From: Dehalococcoidia bacterium
GTDB taxonomy: Bacteria; Chloroflexota; Dehalococcoidia; Lucifugimonadales; Lucifugimonadaceae
Direction: 5' to 3'
DNA length: 37,388 nucleotides
Assembly (NCBI GenBank): GCA_012959765.1
Contig: DUCO01000015.1
Coordinates: 89,922 to 127,309 of the forward strand
A model generated the notes under the pieces. The model did not search any database and was not told where the DNA came from. It saw only the letters and a list, made by a program, of their open reading frames with translations. The translations under genes were made by a program, and so were the position numbers. Positions 26,257 to 34,620 of this stretch are shown one piece after another. How positions within the stretch are numbered: the first letter of the stretch is position 1; the number at the start of each line of letters is the position of its first letter.

Positions 26257-28695
26257 TTAGCGACGACGGGGCGGACCCTGTCGTCGGCTACCACCATCAT
26301 AACCACCGGCTGGACGCCGGGGGCCACGATCTCGGCTGCCTTCATCGTCTCCGCCAGATCGTTCTGAACGCTCTGGGCGATCTGAGCGCGGTCCTCGATT
26401 TTCATCATCGAAGTCGCGCCGTTCACGCCTTGGGCCACGATCGCCGCCGCGGTCATCTCGATCTCGACCACCACGATCTCCTCCGCGTCCGCCGCGATCT
26501 CCGCCTCGATCACCACCGCGGCCACGCGGGCCCCGGTCGTCGCCACGGTCACGGGACTCCCGTCGTTCGCCGCCATCAGATCCGGAGTCGCCACCGCCAC
26601 CCTCATTGCTCTCTTCGAGCAGTGCACGGTGTGACAGATCGATTCGACCCATACCATCGATGTTGATAACCATTACTTCGAGCTGGTCGCCAATGCTGAC
26701 AACCGACTCGACATCTGGGACTCGGTGCTGGGCAAGTTCGGAAATGTGAACCATTCCATCTTTGCCTGGCAGAATCTGTACGAATGCTCCGAAAGGCATG
26801 ATTCGAACAACTCGGCCGGTGTACTTGTCACCAACTTCAACATCCTTAGTAAGGGCGTTGATTGCTGCTTCGGCTTTCTCGGCGTTCTCACGGTCGGGCG
26901 AACCAACGACGACTGTACCATCGTCCTGAACGTCGATCGTGACACCGAATTCGTCGATCATTCCACGAATTACCGATCCACCAGGACCGATGATTGCGCC
27001 GATCTTGTCGGTTGGAACCTTGAGAGAGAGCATTCGAGGTGCGTACTCGCTGAGATCATCTCGGGTTGCCGAGATAGTTGCTTCCATATTGTCGAGAATC
27101 TGCAGTCGAGCGATCCGAGCCTGCTCAAGAGCCTCCGCCATGATCTCGAACGTGATTCCCTTTACCTTAATGTCCATCTGCAGTGCGGTAACACCTTCTC
27201 GTGTCCCTGCAACCTTGAAGTCCATGTCACCCGAGTGGTCTTCCGCACCCTGGATATCGGTAAGAACTGCGTACTTGGATTTGTCGTTCTCGTCTGTGAT
27301 GAGTCCCATTGCGATACCGGCGACGGGTGCAGAAATCGGCACACCACCGTCCATCATTGCGAGGGATCCGGCACATACGCTGGCCATCGAAGTTGAACCG
27401 TTCGAAGCGAGTGCCTCGGATACGAGTCGGATGGTGTAAGGGAAGTCGGCCTGGCTCGGTACTACGGGTGCCAGTGCGCGTTCTGCCAGTGCACCGTGAC
27501 CGATTTCACGACGACCGGTGAAACCGAATCGCCCAGCTTCACCAACTGAGTAAGGAGGGAAGTTGTAGTGGTGGATGAAGTGCTTCTCGGTTTCGAGTGC
27601 GTAAGTATCGAGACGCTGGCGTTCACCAGCCGATGCGAGCGTTAGTACGCCCATGATCTGGGTTTCGCCGCGAGTGAATATTCCTGAACCGTGAACACGG
27701 GGCAGGTAGCCGACTTCAGAGTCTAGCGGCCGAAGTTCGTCGAGCTTTCGTCCATCGGGTCGCGAGCCGTCTTCGAGAATCGTGCTTCGTACGGCCTCGG
27801 TTTCGAGTGCGTAGAGGCTCGTCTTTACGTGCAACGGGTCGTGATCGGCAGATAGCTTTTCGATCGTACCGTCCATCACATCGTCCATGCGAGCCTGTCG
27901 CGTTGCCTTGTCGCCAGGTGACTTGAGAACTTTGAGGAACTCTTCGCCAACTTCGGTGCGGGTGGCTTTATCGGCAGCGAGTTCTTCTTTGGAGACAGCA
28001 GGTGCTTCCCACTTCTCTTTCCCGACTTTCGCCACGATCTCGTCGATTTGCTCGACGATTGCGCCGTTTACCTCTTGAGCGAGCTCAAGAGCATCGAGGA
28101 GAATCGCCTCAGAAACAAAGTTTCCGCCGGATTCGACCATCATCGTGGCAGAACCTGTACCGGCAACCAGTAGTTCGAGATCGCTTGTCTGCAGCTCTTC
28201 GTAAGTGGGGTTCACTACGAGTTCGCCTTTGATAAGACCAATTACGCAGGCTCCAATCGGGTCATTGAAGGCAATGTCCGAAATGGCGAGTGCGATAGAT
28301 GCACCGATGATGCCCATGGCCGGGTAGGGGTTGACCCTATCGGTCGAGAGGATCGTAATGATGATCTGGATTTCGTTGTGAATGGTTTTTGAGAATAACG
28401 GCCGAATTGGTCGGTCGATCATTCGGGCAGCCAGAATCGCCTCTGTGGCGGGGCGGCCTTCCCTTTTAAAGAAGCCACCCGGTAGCTTGCCGGCGGCGTA
28501 TGCCTTTTCGGCTACATCGACGGTCATGGGGAGGAAGTCAGCTCCTGGGCGAGGCTTTTTCGAAGCGGTCGCTGTTGCCAGGAGCATGGTGTCGCCGTAC
28601 TGGACTGTAATTGCCCCACCGGCCTGTGCGGCTACTTTGCCATGCTCGAAAGCAAGGATTCGGCCACCGATTTCCATCTCAAATTTGTTAATCAT
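26257..28695 (-). CDS. pnp: Polynucleotide phosphorylase with RG-rich tail
   Basis: PNPase degrades RNA 3' to 5' with phosphate and can also add tails. In order: RNase PH domain 1 (FKREGRPATEAILAARMIDR), the helical linker, RNase PH domain 2 with the metal-site stretch EDHSGDMDFKVAGT, a KH domain (IGPGGSVIRGMIDEFG), and an S1 domain (YTGRVVRIMPFGAFVQI). The core ends at about residue 698. It is followed by 114 residues made almost only of Gly, Arg, Asp, Ser, Glu and Pro, with many RGG and DRGG units, a likely disordered RNA-binding tail. The usual length is about 700. The ATG at 28695 lacks a strong ribosome-binding site. rpsO is immediately upstream, as in many bacteria. Confidence 0.96.
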   Translation of the reverse strand: MINKFEMEIGGRILAFEHGKVAAQAGGAITVQYGDTMLLATATASKKPRPGADFLPMTVDVAEKAYAAGKLPGGFFKREGRPATEAILAARMIDRPIRPLFSKTIHNEIQIIITILSTDRVNPYPAMGIIGASIALAISDIAFNDPIGACVIGLIKGELVVNPTYEELQTSDLELLVAGTGSATMMVESGGNFVSEAILLDALELAQEVNGAIVEQIDEIVAKVGKEKWEAPAVSKEELAADKATRTEVGEEFLKVLKSPGDKATRQARMDDVMDGTIEKLSADHDPLHVKTSLYALETEAVRSTILEDGSRPDGRKLDELRPLDSEVGYLPRVHGSGIFTRGETQIMGVLTLASAGERQRLDTYALETEKHFIHHYNFPPYSVGEAGRFGFTGRREIGHGALAERALAPVVPSQADFPYTIRLVSEALASNGSTSMASVCAGSLAMMDGGVPISAPVAGIAMGLITDENDKSKYAVLTDIQGAEDHSGDMDFKVAGTREGVTALQMDIKVKGITFEIMAEALEQARIARLQILDNMEATISATRDDLSEYAPRMLSLKVPTDKIGAIIGPGGSVIRGMIDEFGVTIDVQDDGTVVVGSPDRENAEKAEAAINALTKDVEVGDKYTGRVVRIMPFGAFVQILPGKDGMVHISELAQHRVPDVESVVSIGDQLEVMVINIDGMGRIDLSHRALLEESNEGGGGDSGSDGGERRESRDRGDDRGPRGRGGDRGGDRGGRGGDRGGRDRDDRGGDRGPRRERRDFDDENRGPRSDRPERSERSGGDDEGSRDRGPRRPAGGYDGGSRRQGPPRRR

Positions 28696-28863
28696 ATTTT
28701 GTTCTTTTTCTTTTCTAACGCACGAATCTCACAGGGGCTGATGCCCGGTGCCAACTGTTGCGAGTGGATTCTGGCACCTGTGCGCTTGCGCGGGAATGCG
28801 GGTACTTAACTTTCCGAATTACGCCGGATTATTCGATAACTCGGCGATGCCCAGGCAAACGGA

Positions 28864-28893
28864 ACGCCCCCCAATAAATGTTCTGGGAGGCGT
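28864..28893 (-). terminator. Hairpin between rpsO and pnp
   Basis: ACGCCCCCCA and TGGGAGGCGT pair over 10 bp with one mismatch around a 10-base loop, starting four bases beyond the rpsO stop. There is no strong U-run after it on the minus strand. It may be a leaky terminator, or an RNase III-type processing site like the one that controls pnp in Escherichia coli (inference by analogy). Confidence 0.55.
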
Positions 28894-28897
28894 TTAC

Positions 28898-29161
28898 TTA
28901 CTTACGGAGGCCGAGCTTGCTGATGATCTCACGGTATCGGTTTACGTCTTCACTATTTAAGTAGTTAAGGAGACGTCGGCGCTGGCCAACCATTTTCAGC
29001 AATCCGCGTCGGCTGCTGTGGTCGTGCTTGTGCTCGCGCAGGTGTTCCGTTAGCTCGGCAATCCGAGCTGTCAGTAGCGCAATCTGGACTTCTGACGAAC
29101 CACTGTCGCCTTCGTGTGTCCGGTATTCCTCAATAACCGCGCTTCGTTCTGACTGATCCAA
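28898..29161 (-). CDS. rpsO: 30S ribosomal protein S15
   Basis: S15 binds 16S rRNA early in 30S assembly. The 87 residues show the full family pattern: [59 protein letters not shown]. The frame is open further upstream, but the family begins at this point. The TTG at 29161 has GGAG ten bases upstream, giving the right length. It is the first gene of the run rpsO-pnp-dapB-asd-dapA-yvcK. Confidence 0.93.
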   Translation of the reverse strand: MDQSERSAVIEEYRTHEGDSGSSEVQIALLTARIAELTEHLREHKHDHSSRRGLLKMVGQRRRLLNYLNSEDVNRYREIISKLGLRK

Positions 29162-29619
29162 GTTGAGTGCTCTCCGAGTTGCAAATACCCGGCAATTAGC
29201 CGGTGATCCAAGTAATGGGATTCTGTGATTTGTGCTTTTTCGTTTACTTAGTTTTTTGTTCTTGTGCTCTCGCAACCTAGGAAGGTTATCACGGCAGGGC
29301 TCATATCAACACACGTATTTCATCGGCTACTAAGAAGGTAAAGAAAGTAACTTTTGATGGGTGGTAATTCACCTACCCGGTACCGGTTATGAACGGCTTA
29401 ACAAATGTGTCTATCGAACAAAACGCCTCATAAGCTCAGTCTCAATTGCTTGACAGTGGAGAAATTTCCCGAATAACATTGCCTCTGGCACGCCACTTGT
29501 CGCGGCAGTAATTCGCGCGTAACACGTACGAGTTACGCTCACTACGTGAAAATTCGTAATGAGTTAGCCGCTGCACTCGGCACGGTATTCAAAATATTAA
29601 GACTGGAGGACGGGGCCCA
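29162..29619. other. Divergent promoter region between rpsO and the collagen-like gene
   Basis: No gene seen. It must hold the rpsO promoter (minus strand; TTGATA with a poorly spaced TAACCT near 29285-29310 is a weak candidate) and the promoter of the collagen-like gene. Confidence 0.4.
29450..29479 (+). promoter_or_regulatory. Candidate promoter of the collagen-like gene
   Basis: A perfect TTGACA (29450-29455) and TAACAT (29474-29479) are separated by 18 bases. The predicted leader would be about 135 bases, long for this genome, so a nearer unseen promoter is possible. Confidence 0.45.
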
Positions 29620-30309
29620 ATGACAGGACTGCTCCGCGGAAAGCTAAAGGCTTTCCTATTGATTGGTACGATGTTCGCCCTCATGGCTGCAATTGCATGT
29701 CAGGGTGAGCGCGGTCCGGTAGGTGCTACAGGCGCCCCTGGTGAACCCGGTAACCCAGGTAACTCTGGTGCTCCTGGTACTCCTGGTGAGTCCGGTACTT
29801 CTGGTGACGATGGTGACGCTGGTGCTCCAGGTGACCCAGGTAGCCCTGGTAACTCAGGTGACCCAGGTAGCCCAGGTAGCCCAGGTAGCCCAGGTAACCC
29901 TGGCGCTACTGGCGCAGCCGGTAAAGATGGCGCTGACGGTAACGACGGCGCTGACGGTAGTGACGGCACGACTTTGATCGCCGGAATTGTTGTCTTCGAT
30001 GCTAGCGGTCCTTCGACCGGCGCAGCTGAGATTACAGCCGGTGCAGCATCTATCACCGTAATTGGTGGTGGCTACGCTGCTGGTGAACTCATCTCAGTTT
30101 CGGCCAAGCCAGGTAAGTTCGACTTCCTGCTCGGTGACGCTGTTGCGAATGACCATGGTGCGTTCAGCGTCACTGTGGACATTGAAATTCAGGGTGAAGA
30201 TGGCGGTTCGGGCTTCCCAGCAGGCGAAGTCTTCACCGTTACGGCAGCTGGTGATCAGGGCAATCGTGGTGCTTCGGCATTCATGCTTGTCGACAAGATT
30301 GATGGCTAA
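29620..30309 (+). CDS. Collagen-like lipoprotein
   Basis: The N-terminus is a lipoprotein signal (KAFLLIGTMFALMAAIAC, lipobox Cys27). Residues 29-118 form about 30 uninterrupted Gly-X-Y triplets, early ones rich in Pro and Ser (GEP, GNP, GSP) and later ones acidic (GKD, GAD, GND, GSD). The C-terminal 110 residues look like a beta-sandwich: ITVIGGGYAAGELISVSA, then GAFSVTVDI and VFTVTAAGDQG. This suggests a membrane-anchored triple-helical stalk with a globular head outside the cell; trimerisation and role are inference. The triplets are encoded partly by 9-bp tandem DNA repeats. The ATG follows GGAGG. A strong terminator follows, so it is a single-gene transcript. Confidence 0.88.
   Translation: MTGLLRGKLKAFLLIGTMFALMAAIACQGERGPVGATGAPGEPGNPGNSGAPGTPGESGTSGDDGDAGAPGDPGSPGNSGDPGSPGSPGSPGNPGATGAAGKDGADGNDGADGSDGTTLIAGIVVFDASGPSTGAAEITAGAASITVIGGGYAAGELISVSAKPGKFDFLLGDAVANDHGAFSVTVDIEIQGEDGGSGFPAGEVFTVTAAGDQGNRGASAFMLVDKIDG
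29865..29899 (+). repeat. 9-bp tandem repeats inside the collagen region
   Basis: GGTAGCCCA is repeated about three to four times in direct succession, ending in GGTAACCCT. Each unit codes Gly-Ser-Pro. Such runs change copy number by slippage without breaking the frame. Confidence 0.75.
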
Positions 30310-30334
30310 CGCCATCTGACCCTTTCGATTCATT

Positions 30335-30367
30335 AGACGCCCCGGTTTTGCCGGGGCGTCTTTATTT
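30335..30367 (+). terminator. Rho-independent terminator of the collagen-like gene
   Basis: A perfect 10-bp stem GACGCCCCGG/CCGGGGCGTC with loop TTTTG is followed by TTTATTT. A second small hairpin GATGGC-TAAC-GCCATC (30301-30316) spans the stop codon just before it. Confidence 0.93.
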
Positions 30368-30419
30368 AACCCTGTGTGCGTACCACCGGGCTACATCACC
30401 TGCTAGATTCACAAATGCG

Positions 30420-30923
30420 ATGCCTGAAGAATCACCGACTATCCGAATAGCTACCCCTGACGACTACGAATCTGTCGCCCAGCTGATCTTTCGAAGCCAC
30501 ACCATTTCGTTCGCTCCGTTTGCGTCGGAGGAGTGGGTGAGTACGCGCGATCTTGAGGCATACCGTTCTCGCTGGCAGGAAACGCTTGCAAATGCGGGGG
30601 CTGACGATACGACGTACGTGGCGCTTATCGATGGCGAAATCGTTGGGTCAGTGCGAGTGGCGCCGGGGGGTTCTACGGAGTTTGACGCTCAACTCACCGG
30701 CATGCATGTTGAGCCAGATCTCACAGGCCACGGCGTCGGGGGCTTACTGATGGCGCGGGCACTCGAGTTCATCAGTGAACGAGGATTCGAGGGGGGCGAG
30801 CTCGGTGTGATAGCCGGTAATACCGGCGCAAGGCGCTTCTACGAGGCGCACGGCTGGACATTAGTGCGTGAGATGCCTAACGGCATCGAAGGCGTCCCTG
30901 TGGTGAACTACAAGCTTGGGTAA
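30420..30923 (+). CDS. GNAT-family N-acetyltransferase
   Basis: The 167-residue protein has the GNAT fold order: TIRIATPDDYESVAQLIF at the start, DGEIVGSVRVAP on the central strand, MHVEPDLTGHGVGGLLM with the acetyl-CoA pyrophosphate loop, and NTGARRFYEAHGWTLV near the end. It transfers an acetyl group from acetyl-CoA to an unknown amine. The ATG at 30420 is used because the family fold begins just after it. TAGATT ends eleven bases upstream, so the transcript may be almost leaderless. Confidence 0.9.
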   Translation: MPEESPTIRIATPDDYESVAQLIFRSHTISFAPFASEEWVSTRDLEAYRSRWQETLANAGADDTTYVALIDGEIVGSVRVAPGGSTEFDAQLTGMHVEPDLTGHGVGGLLMARALEFISERGFEGGELGVIAGNTGARRFYEAHGWTLVREMPNGIEGVPVVNYKLG

Positions 30924-30940
30924 GGGAGAACAACAACTAT

Positions 30941-31128
30941 TGTCATTGCGAGGCGTCCGATGCCGTATCAATCACGATCATTCGCAAGCTATGGTTGATT
31001 CAGAGTTCTGCACAACCGAGGGAACAATCGCATCTGGTTAGCTGAGCTTTGGACGAACCTGAATCGACGGCTCATTCCAGCTCGACTACTGATTGCCACG
31101 TCGCTCGGGGCAGCTCCTCGCAATGACA
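30941..31128. mobile_element. MITE-like element with 13-bp terminal inverted repeats
   Basis: TGTCATTGCGAGG (30941-30953) and its exact reverse complement CCTCGCAATGACA (31116-31128) bound 188 bases without a coding frame. The right end inward reads GAGGAGCTGCCCCGAGCGAC and TGGCAATC on the minus strand, a form common in small dispersed repeats of many bacteria. No target-site duplication is obvious. It is non-autonomous if mobile. Confidence 0.65.
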
Positions 31129-31159
31129 GAGAGTCACCGCTAAACCCGAGTATCTATAC

Positions 31160-32455
31160 CTAGTCGACGTCGGAAGTTTCTAACTCGACGCGTTCTATCT
31201 TCACTCGGCGAATTCGTCGTCCGATAACCGTTTGAACTGTAATCAGTACACCTTCAACGGAAACTTTGTCGCCGGGTGAGGGCATTTTTCCCAGTTCACG
31301 AAATACCAGTCCGCCGATGGTGTCGAAGCCATCTGGGACGATCGATGTACCGAGCGTTTGATTCATCACGTCGATAGAGGCGCCGGCGTCGGCAAACATT
31401 TCGTTTGATCCAACTACTTCGATTTCCGGGCCATCAACATCGAACTCATCGATGAGCTCGCCCACAATCTCTTCAATCAGGTCAGTAACGGTCACCAGTC
31501 CTGCAACACCACCGTACTCGTCGACAACTATTCCCAGACCAGTGCGATGTTCCTGAAGCTGCCTGAGCAGCCGTTCCAGGCTTTGCGATTCCGGCACACG
31601 TAGTGCAGGACGTGCAAGGTCGTGTACAGGTTCATCGGGGTCTTTCCCGTTGTCGAGAGCGGTGAGCACATCACGAGCGAATACGACACCTACGATCGAG
31701 TCGACTGAATCTCCATACACGGGGATCTTGCTGTGACCACCGACCGACATGAGATCGGCAAGTGCGCCGATACTCGCTTTGGCAGGGGCCGTGTTCATAT
31801 CGACCCGCGGCACCATGATTTCGCGAACCTTCACGGTGTCCATTCGTAGGATCCCACGAATCATCCTGAGTTCGTTTTGGTCGGCAGGAATCACCGATTC
31901 TTGCAGAAAGTCGAGACTCTCCTGTAGCGCTGCTGAAACGTCTTCACCCAGAGCATCGTCACCCCGACCCCTTGATAGGGAGAAGTCGACGATGTGCGAG
32001 ATACCCGGTGTCTTGCTTGTCCAATGGAGCAGTGTTCCTGTTGGGCGGCTTATGGTTCGAGCCCAGTTTCGCTGGTATCCGGATAGTCCAGATGCAATTA
32101 GTTGAACTACGATCGCACCCGCCGCGGTAATTACACCGCTGAGTGCCACTTCATAACCTGATCCAGCGAGGCCTTCTTTGGCTTCGAATATGGCAAATAC
32201 GGCAAGTGCAGCTGCCATTAGCGCGGCTGCCTGCAGGCTTCTACCTATGAGGCTCGATTCGGCGCTGAGTCGGCCAGAGAAGCCGTGGTCGTGATCGTGG
32301 TCTCCGTTGTTCCCGTTACCGTTTGATTGTGCAGTGCGAGCAACTGAGGGAACCGGATTCACACGCGTTCCGAGGGACGAGATCGCAAGAGCGGTCAGGA
32401 AGAAGACACTGCCAGAAATAATTAGTGCAAGCAGCGAAAGCAGTCCGGGTGACAT
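31160..32455 (-). CDS. CBS-pair membrane protein, CorC/HlyC (CNNM) family
   Basis: The N-terminal half has about four hydrophobic segments (near residues 5-27, 75-95, 100-125) but is shorter and less conserved than the usual CNNM ion-transport domain. Between the first and second lies a His/Asp-rich loop, NGNGNNGDHDHDHG. Then come two CBS domains beginning VREIMVPRVDMNT and ending VVDEYGGVAGLVTVTDLIEE, and the C-terminal CorC-associated domain (YADAG-like FADAGASIDVMN, GFDTIGGLVF). Such proteins are linked to magnesium or cobalt export; this is inference here. The ATG at 32455 is preferred to the TTG just before it because AGGTGA is then seven to eight bases away. Confidence 0.85.
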   Translation of the reverse strand: MSPGLLSLLALIISGSVFFLTALAISSLGTRVNPVPSVARTAQSNGNGNNGDHDHDHGFSGRLSAESSLIGRSLQAAALMAAALAVFAIFEAKEGLAGSGYEVALSGVITAAGAIVVQLIASGLSGYQRNWARTISRPTGTLLHWTSKTPGISHIVDFSLSRGRGDDALGEDVSAALQESLDFLQESVIPADQNELRMIRGILRMDTVKVREIMVPRVDMNTAPAKASIGALADLMSVGGHSKIPVYGDSVDSIVGVVFARDVLTALDNGKDPDEPVHDLARPALRVPESQSLERLLRQLQEHRTGLGIVVDEYGGVAGLVTVTDLIEEIVGELIDEFDVDGPEIEVVGSNEMFADAGASIDVMNQTLGTSIVPDGFDTIGGLVFRELGKMPSPGDKVSVEGVLITVQTVIGRRIRRVKIERVELETSDVD

Positions 32456-32649
32456 CAAGAGATCACCTCGAACAGAGCTGTTGTGTGCCGGGCAGAGCTA
32501 ACGTGTTCGATCAAGTGCGTTTGAGCACCTGACGAGAACTGCTCCTGCCGGTTCGTATCCGGAGGTTGCCCCGTACTATCGGGGTCTTCTGTATTTTTAG
32601 TCATTCCCTATGATTTCTGTCTGCACGAATTACGCGAGACATAGTGCAA

Positions 32650-33993
32650 TCACTTTGATTTTATAGATTTTGCGGGCACACCGGCTACTGTGTCACCTGC
32701 CACGACATCGATTCTCACTACAGAACCGGCTCCGGTTCGGGCAGTTTTTCCGATTGTCACGGGGGCTACCAACATGGTGCTTGAACCGATTAATGCGTCG
32801 TCTTCAATAACTGTTGGATGCTTGTCTTTTCCATCGTAGTTACAGGTAATAGTTCCGGCGCCGATATTTACGTTTTTGCCGACTGTCGCATCGCCGACGT
32901 AACTGAAGTGGGAGACTTTTGATCCTTCGCCAATTTTCGAGTTTTTTATCTCGGCGAGATTTCCCACTTTTGATCCGGTCATCAATTCGGCACCACCGCG
33001 GACGAGCGCGTTGGTGCCCACCTCGGCTCCTTCGCCCACTACGGAATCGATGATGCGTGCACCGTCGATAATCGCGTTGTCGGCGATTTTGCTCGAAATG
33101 ATTTGAGTGTTTGGTCCGATGGTTACCTGCGATCCGATTGTCGATCGCGTTCCGATGTGAGTCCCGGCTCCGATAGAGGTGTCGGGTCCAACCTCAACAT
33201 CTATATCGATGTAGGTTGTGGCGGGGTCCTGGATCGTCACACCGTTGCCCATGTGGGCTTCGTTGGTGCGTTGGCGCATGATTCGCTCGACATTTGAAAG
33301 CTGAATGCGGTCGTTAATGCCAAGGCCGGTTTCGGGATCGCCAGAAATAACGACTCGTGAGCGACCTGTGGCGGCGGCACTTTCGATCGTTCTTGGCAGA
33401 TACACCTCGCCAGTGTCGGCTGGCTGGATAGCATCGAGTTCGTCCCAGATCCACTTGTTGTCGAAGCAGTACCAGGCCGTGTTGATTAGCTTGCTTTTTA
33501 GCAGTTCTCTATCGGCTTCGTGCTCTTCGAGAATCGATGTCGGGTTTCTTGATGAATCGAGGTTGATCCTGCCGAGCCCGGATGCGTCTTCAACGTTGAC
33601 ACCGAGCACGGTTGCAAGGGCGTTGGACGAGTTGTGAGTTTCGATTATCTCGCAAACGGTTTCACCAGATACGAGGATCATGTCTACTGGTGCAACAACA
33701 ATCGAATCGGCTCGGGCTACTGCCTGTCGTGCAGCGTTTAGTGCGTCGGCAGTGCCGCGTTGCTCGGCCTGGATAGAAATGCTTACTCTCGGGAGCAGTG
33801 CCGATTTGAGATCGGCGTTATCGGCCATTTCAGGTGAAACGACGACGCTGATGTCTTCGATTCCGGCTATTCGCATAATGCGAACCACGTGGCCGACAAG
33901 CGCGACGCCAGCAACTTTATGGAGTTGCTTGGGCGTGTTCGACTTCATTCGCGTGCCTTTACCGGCAGCGAGGATTATTCCTGCGGTGGTCAT
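32650..33993 (-). CDS. glmU: GlmU, bifunctional UDP-GlcNAc pyrophosphorylase/acetyltransferase
   Basis: GlmU acetylates glucosamine-1-phosphate and then couples it to UTP, giving UDP-GlcNAc for wall and glycan synthesis. The uridylyltransferase part (1-225) starts GIILAAGKGTRMKSNTPKQL and has QAEQRGTADALNAA; the usual GDxPL metal site appears as APVDMIL, a variation. The acetyltransferase part is a left-handed beta-helix of hexapeptides (VEVGPDTSIGAGTHIG onwards). It contains NIGAGTITCNYDGKDKHPT, the acetyl-CoA-site segment. At 447 residues it is full length. It starts with ATG at 33993. glmM and glmS are not in the window. Confidence 0.95.
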   Translation of the reverse strand: MTTAGIILAAGKGTRMKSNTPKQLHKVAGVALVGHVVRIMRIAGIEDISVVVSPEMADNADLKSALLPRVSISIQAEQRGTADALNAARQAVARADSIVVAPVDMILVSGETVCEIIETHNSSNALATVLGVNVEDASGLGRINLDSSRNPTSILEEHEADRELLKSKLINTAWYCFDNKWIWDELDAIQPADTGEVYLPRTIESAAATGRSRVVISGDPETGLGINDRIQLSNVERIMRQRTNEAHMGNGVTIQDPATTYIDIDVEVGPDTSIGAGTHIGTRSTIGSQVTIGPNTQIISSKIADNAIIDGARIIDSVVGEGAEVGTNALVRGGAELMTGSKVGNLAEIKNSKIGEGSKVSHFSYVGDATVGKNVNIGAGTITCNYDGKDKHPTVIEDDALIGSSTMLVAPVTIGKTARTGAGSVVRIDVVAGDTVAGVPAKSIKSK

Positions 33994-34248
33994 TTACCGA
34001 CCGCCGCTGAGAGGGTTGATGAAGTGTCGGGGGGCAAAATAATCCGTTTCCTGTGAGTTAGTTTCACGGGATTCGGCGTTACGTTTTGTGAGTATGTACG
34101 AATAGGAATTGATATTGGTCGACAGTAGATTCAATCGTAGGGTTTCGAATTCTTCCAAGTCAATATATCCACATACGCGTAGTTGAGATTACGTAACAAT
34201 ATTCGCAGGATTCCCGAGAAAAAGAGCCACCGAAACGAGTGGTTCGAT
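33994..34248. other. Intergenic region upstream of glmU and tRNA-Ser
   Basis: No gene or repeat recognised. It is AT-richer than its surroundings and must hold the glmU promoter on the minus strand, which I could not place. Confidence 0.4.
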
Positions 34249-34257
34249 TGTTATAGT
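34249..34257 (+). promoter_or_regulatory. Extended -10 promoter of the tRNA-Ser genes
   Basis: TGTTATAGT fits TGnTATAAT with one difference and lies 10 bases upstream of the first tRNA, so a start near 34264 would leave a very short leader. No good -35 box. Confidence 0.5.
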
Positions 34258-34267
34258 TGATGAGTTC

Positions 34268-34357
34268 GGAGAGATGGCTGAGTGGCTGAAGGCGCCGGTC
34301 TCGAAAACCGGTATACGCATCCGCGTATCGCGGGTTCGAATCCCGCTCTCTCCGCCA
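34268..34357 (+). tRNA. tRNA-Ser (CGA)
   Basis: A 90-base class II tRNA. It starts GGAGAGATGGCTGAGTGG, has anticodon loop CTCGAAA between CCGGT/ACCGG (anticodon CGA), a long variable arm (TACGC...GCGTA), GGTTCGAATCC and an encoded CCA end. Confidence 0.95.
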
Positions 34358-34438
34358 TATCAACATCCGGGTTGGTCCGCTGCCTTCCAATTCGGGTACG
34401 AGCAAGCTGCCGTAACCACCGGTTGTCGATGCTGCCGC

Positions 34439-34528
34439 GGAGAGGTGCCAGAGCGGTTTAATGGGCACGCCTGGAAAGCGTGTGTGGGTGCAAGCTCACC
34501 GCAGGTTCGAATCCTGTCCTCTCCGCCA
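34439..34528 (+). tRNA. tRNA-Ser (GGA)
   Basis: A 90-base class II tRNA. It starts GGAGAGGTGCCAGAGCGG, has anticodon loop CTGGAAA between CACGC/GCGTG (anticodon GGA), a long variable arm, GGTTCGAATCC and encoded CCA. It lies 81 bases after tRNA-Ser(CGA), probably on the same transcript. Confidence 0.95.
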
Positions 34529-34538
34529 TATTTGCGCA

Positions 34539-34582
34539 TGCTCCGGGCGTCGTAGGACGACTTGGTCGCGCGTCGCAATCTT
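34539..34582 (-). repeat. Family C repeat, inverted, at the dprA breakpoint
   Basis: On the minus strand it reads ATTGCGACGCGCGACCAAGT, CGTCCTACGACGCCCGGAGC, matching 5655-5702. It lies between tRNA-Ser(GGA) and the truncated dprA, 38 bases before that frame. Confidence 0.7.
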
Positions 34583-34620
34583 CCCACCCCTGACCCTTCC
34601 CGAACGAAGGTGTTTGCACA

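Noticed and set aside
26238..26666. Plus-strand His/Arg-rich frame over the pnp tail
   Set aside because: It is the antisense of the RGG/DRGG repeats and has no start signal; its composition is forced by the real gene.
29700..30056. Long minus-strand frame rich in Pro-Gly opposite the collagen-like gene
   Set aside because: Gly-X-Y codons read backwards also give Pro/Gly-rich sequence. The plus strand has the signal peptide, ribosome-binding site and terminator.
32569..32584. Hairpin CCCCG...CGGGG followed by a T-rich stretch on the plus strand
   Set aside because: It has the look of a terminator but no plus-strand gene leads into it, and on the minus strand there is no U-run.
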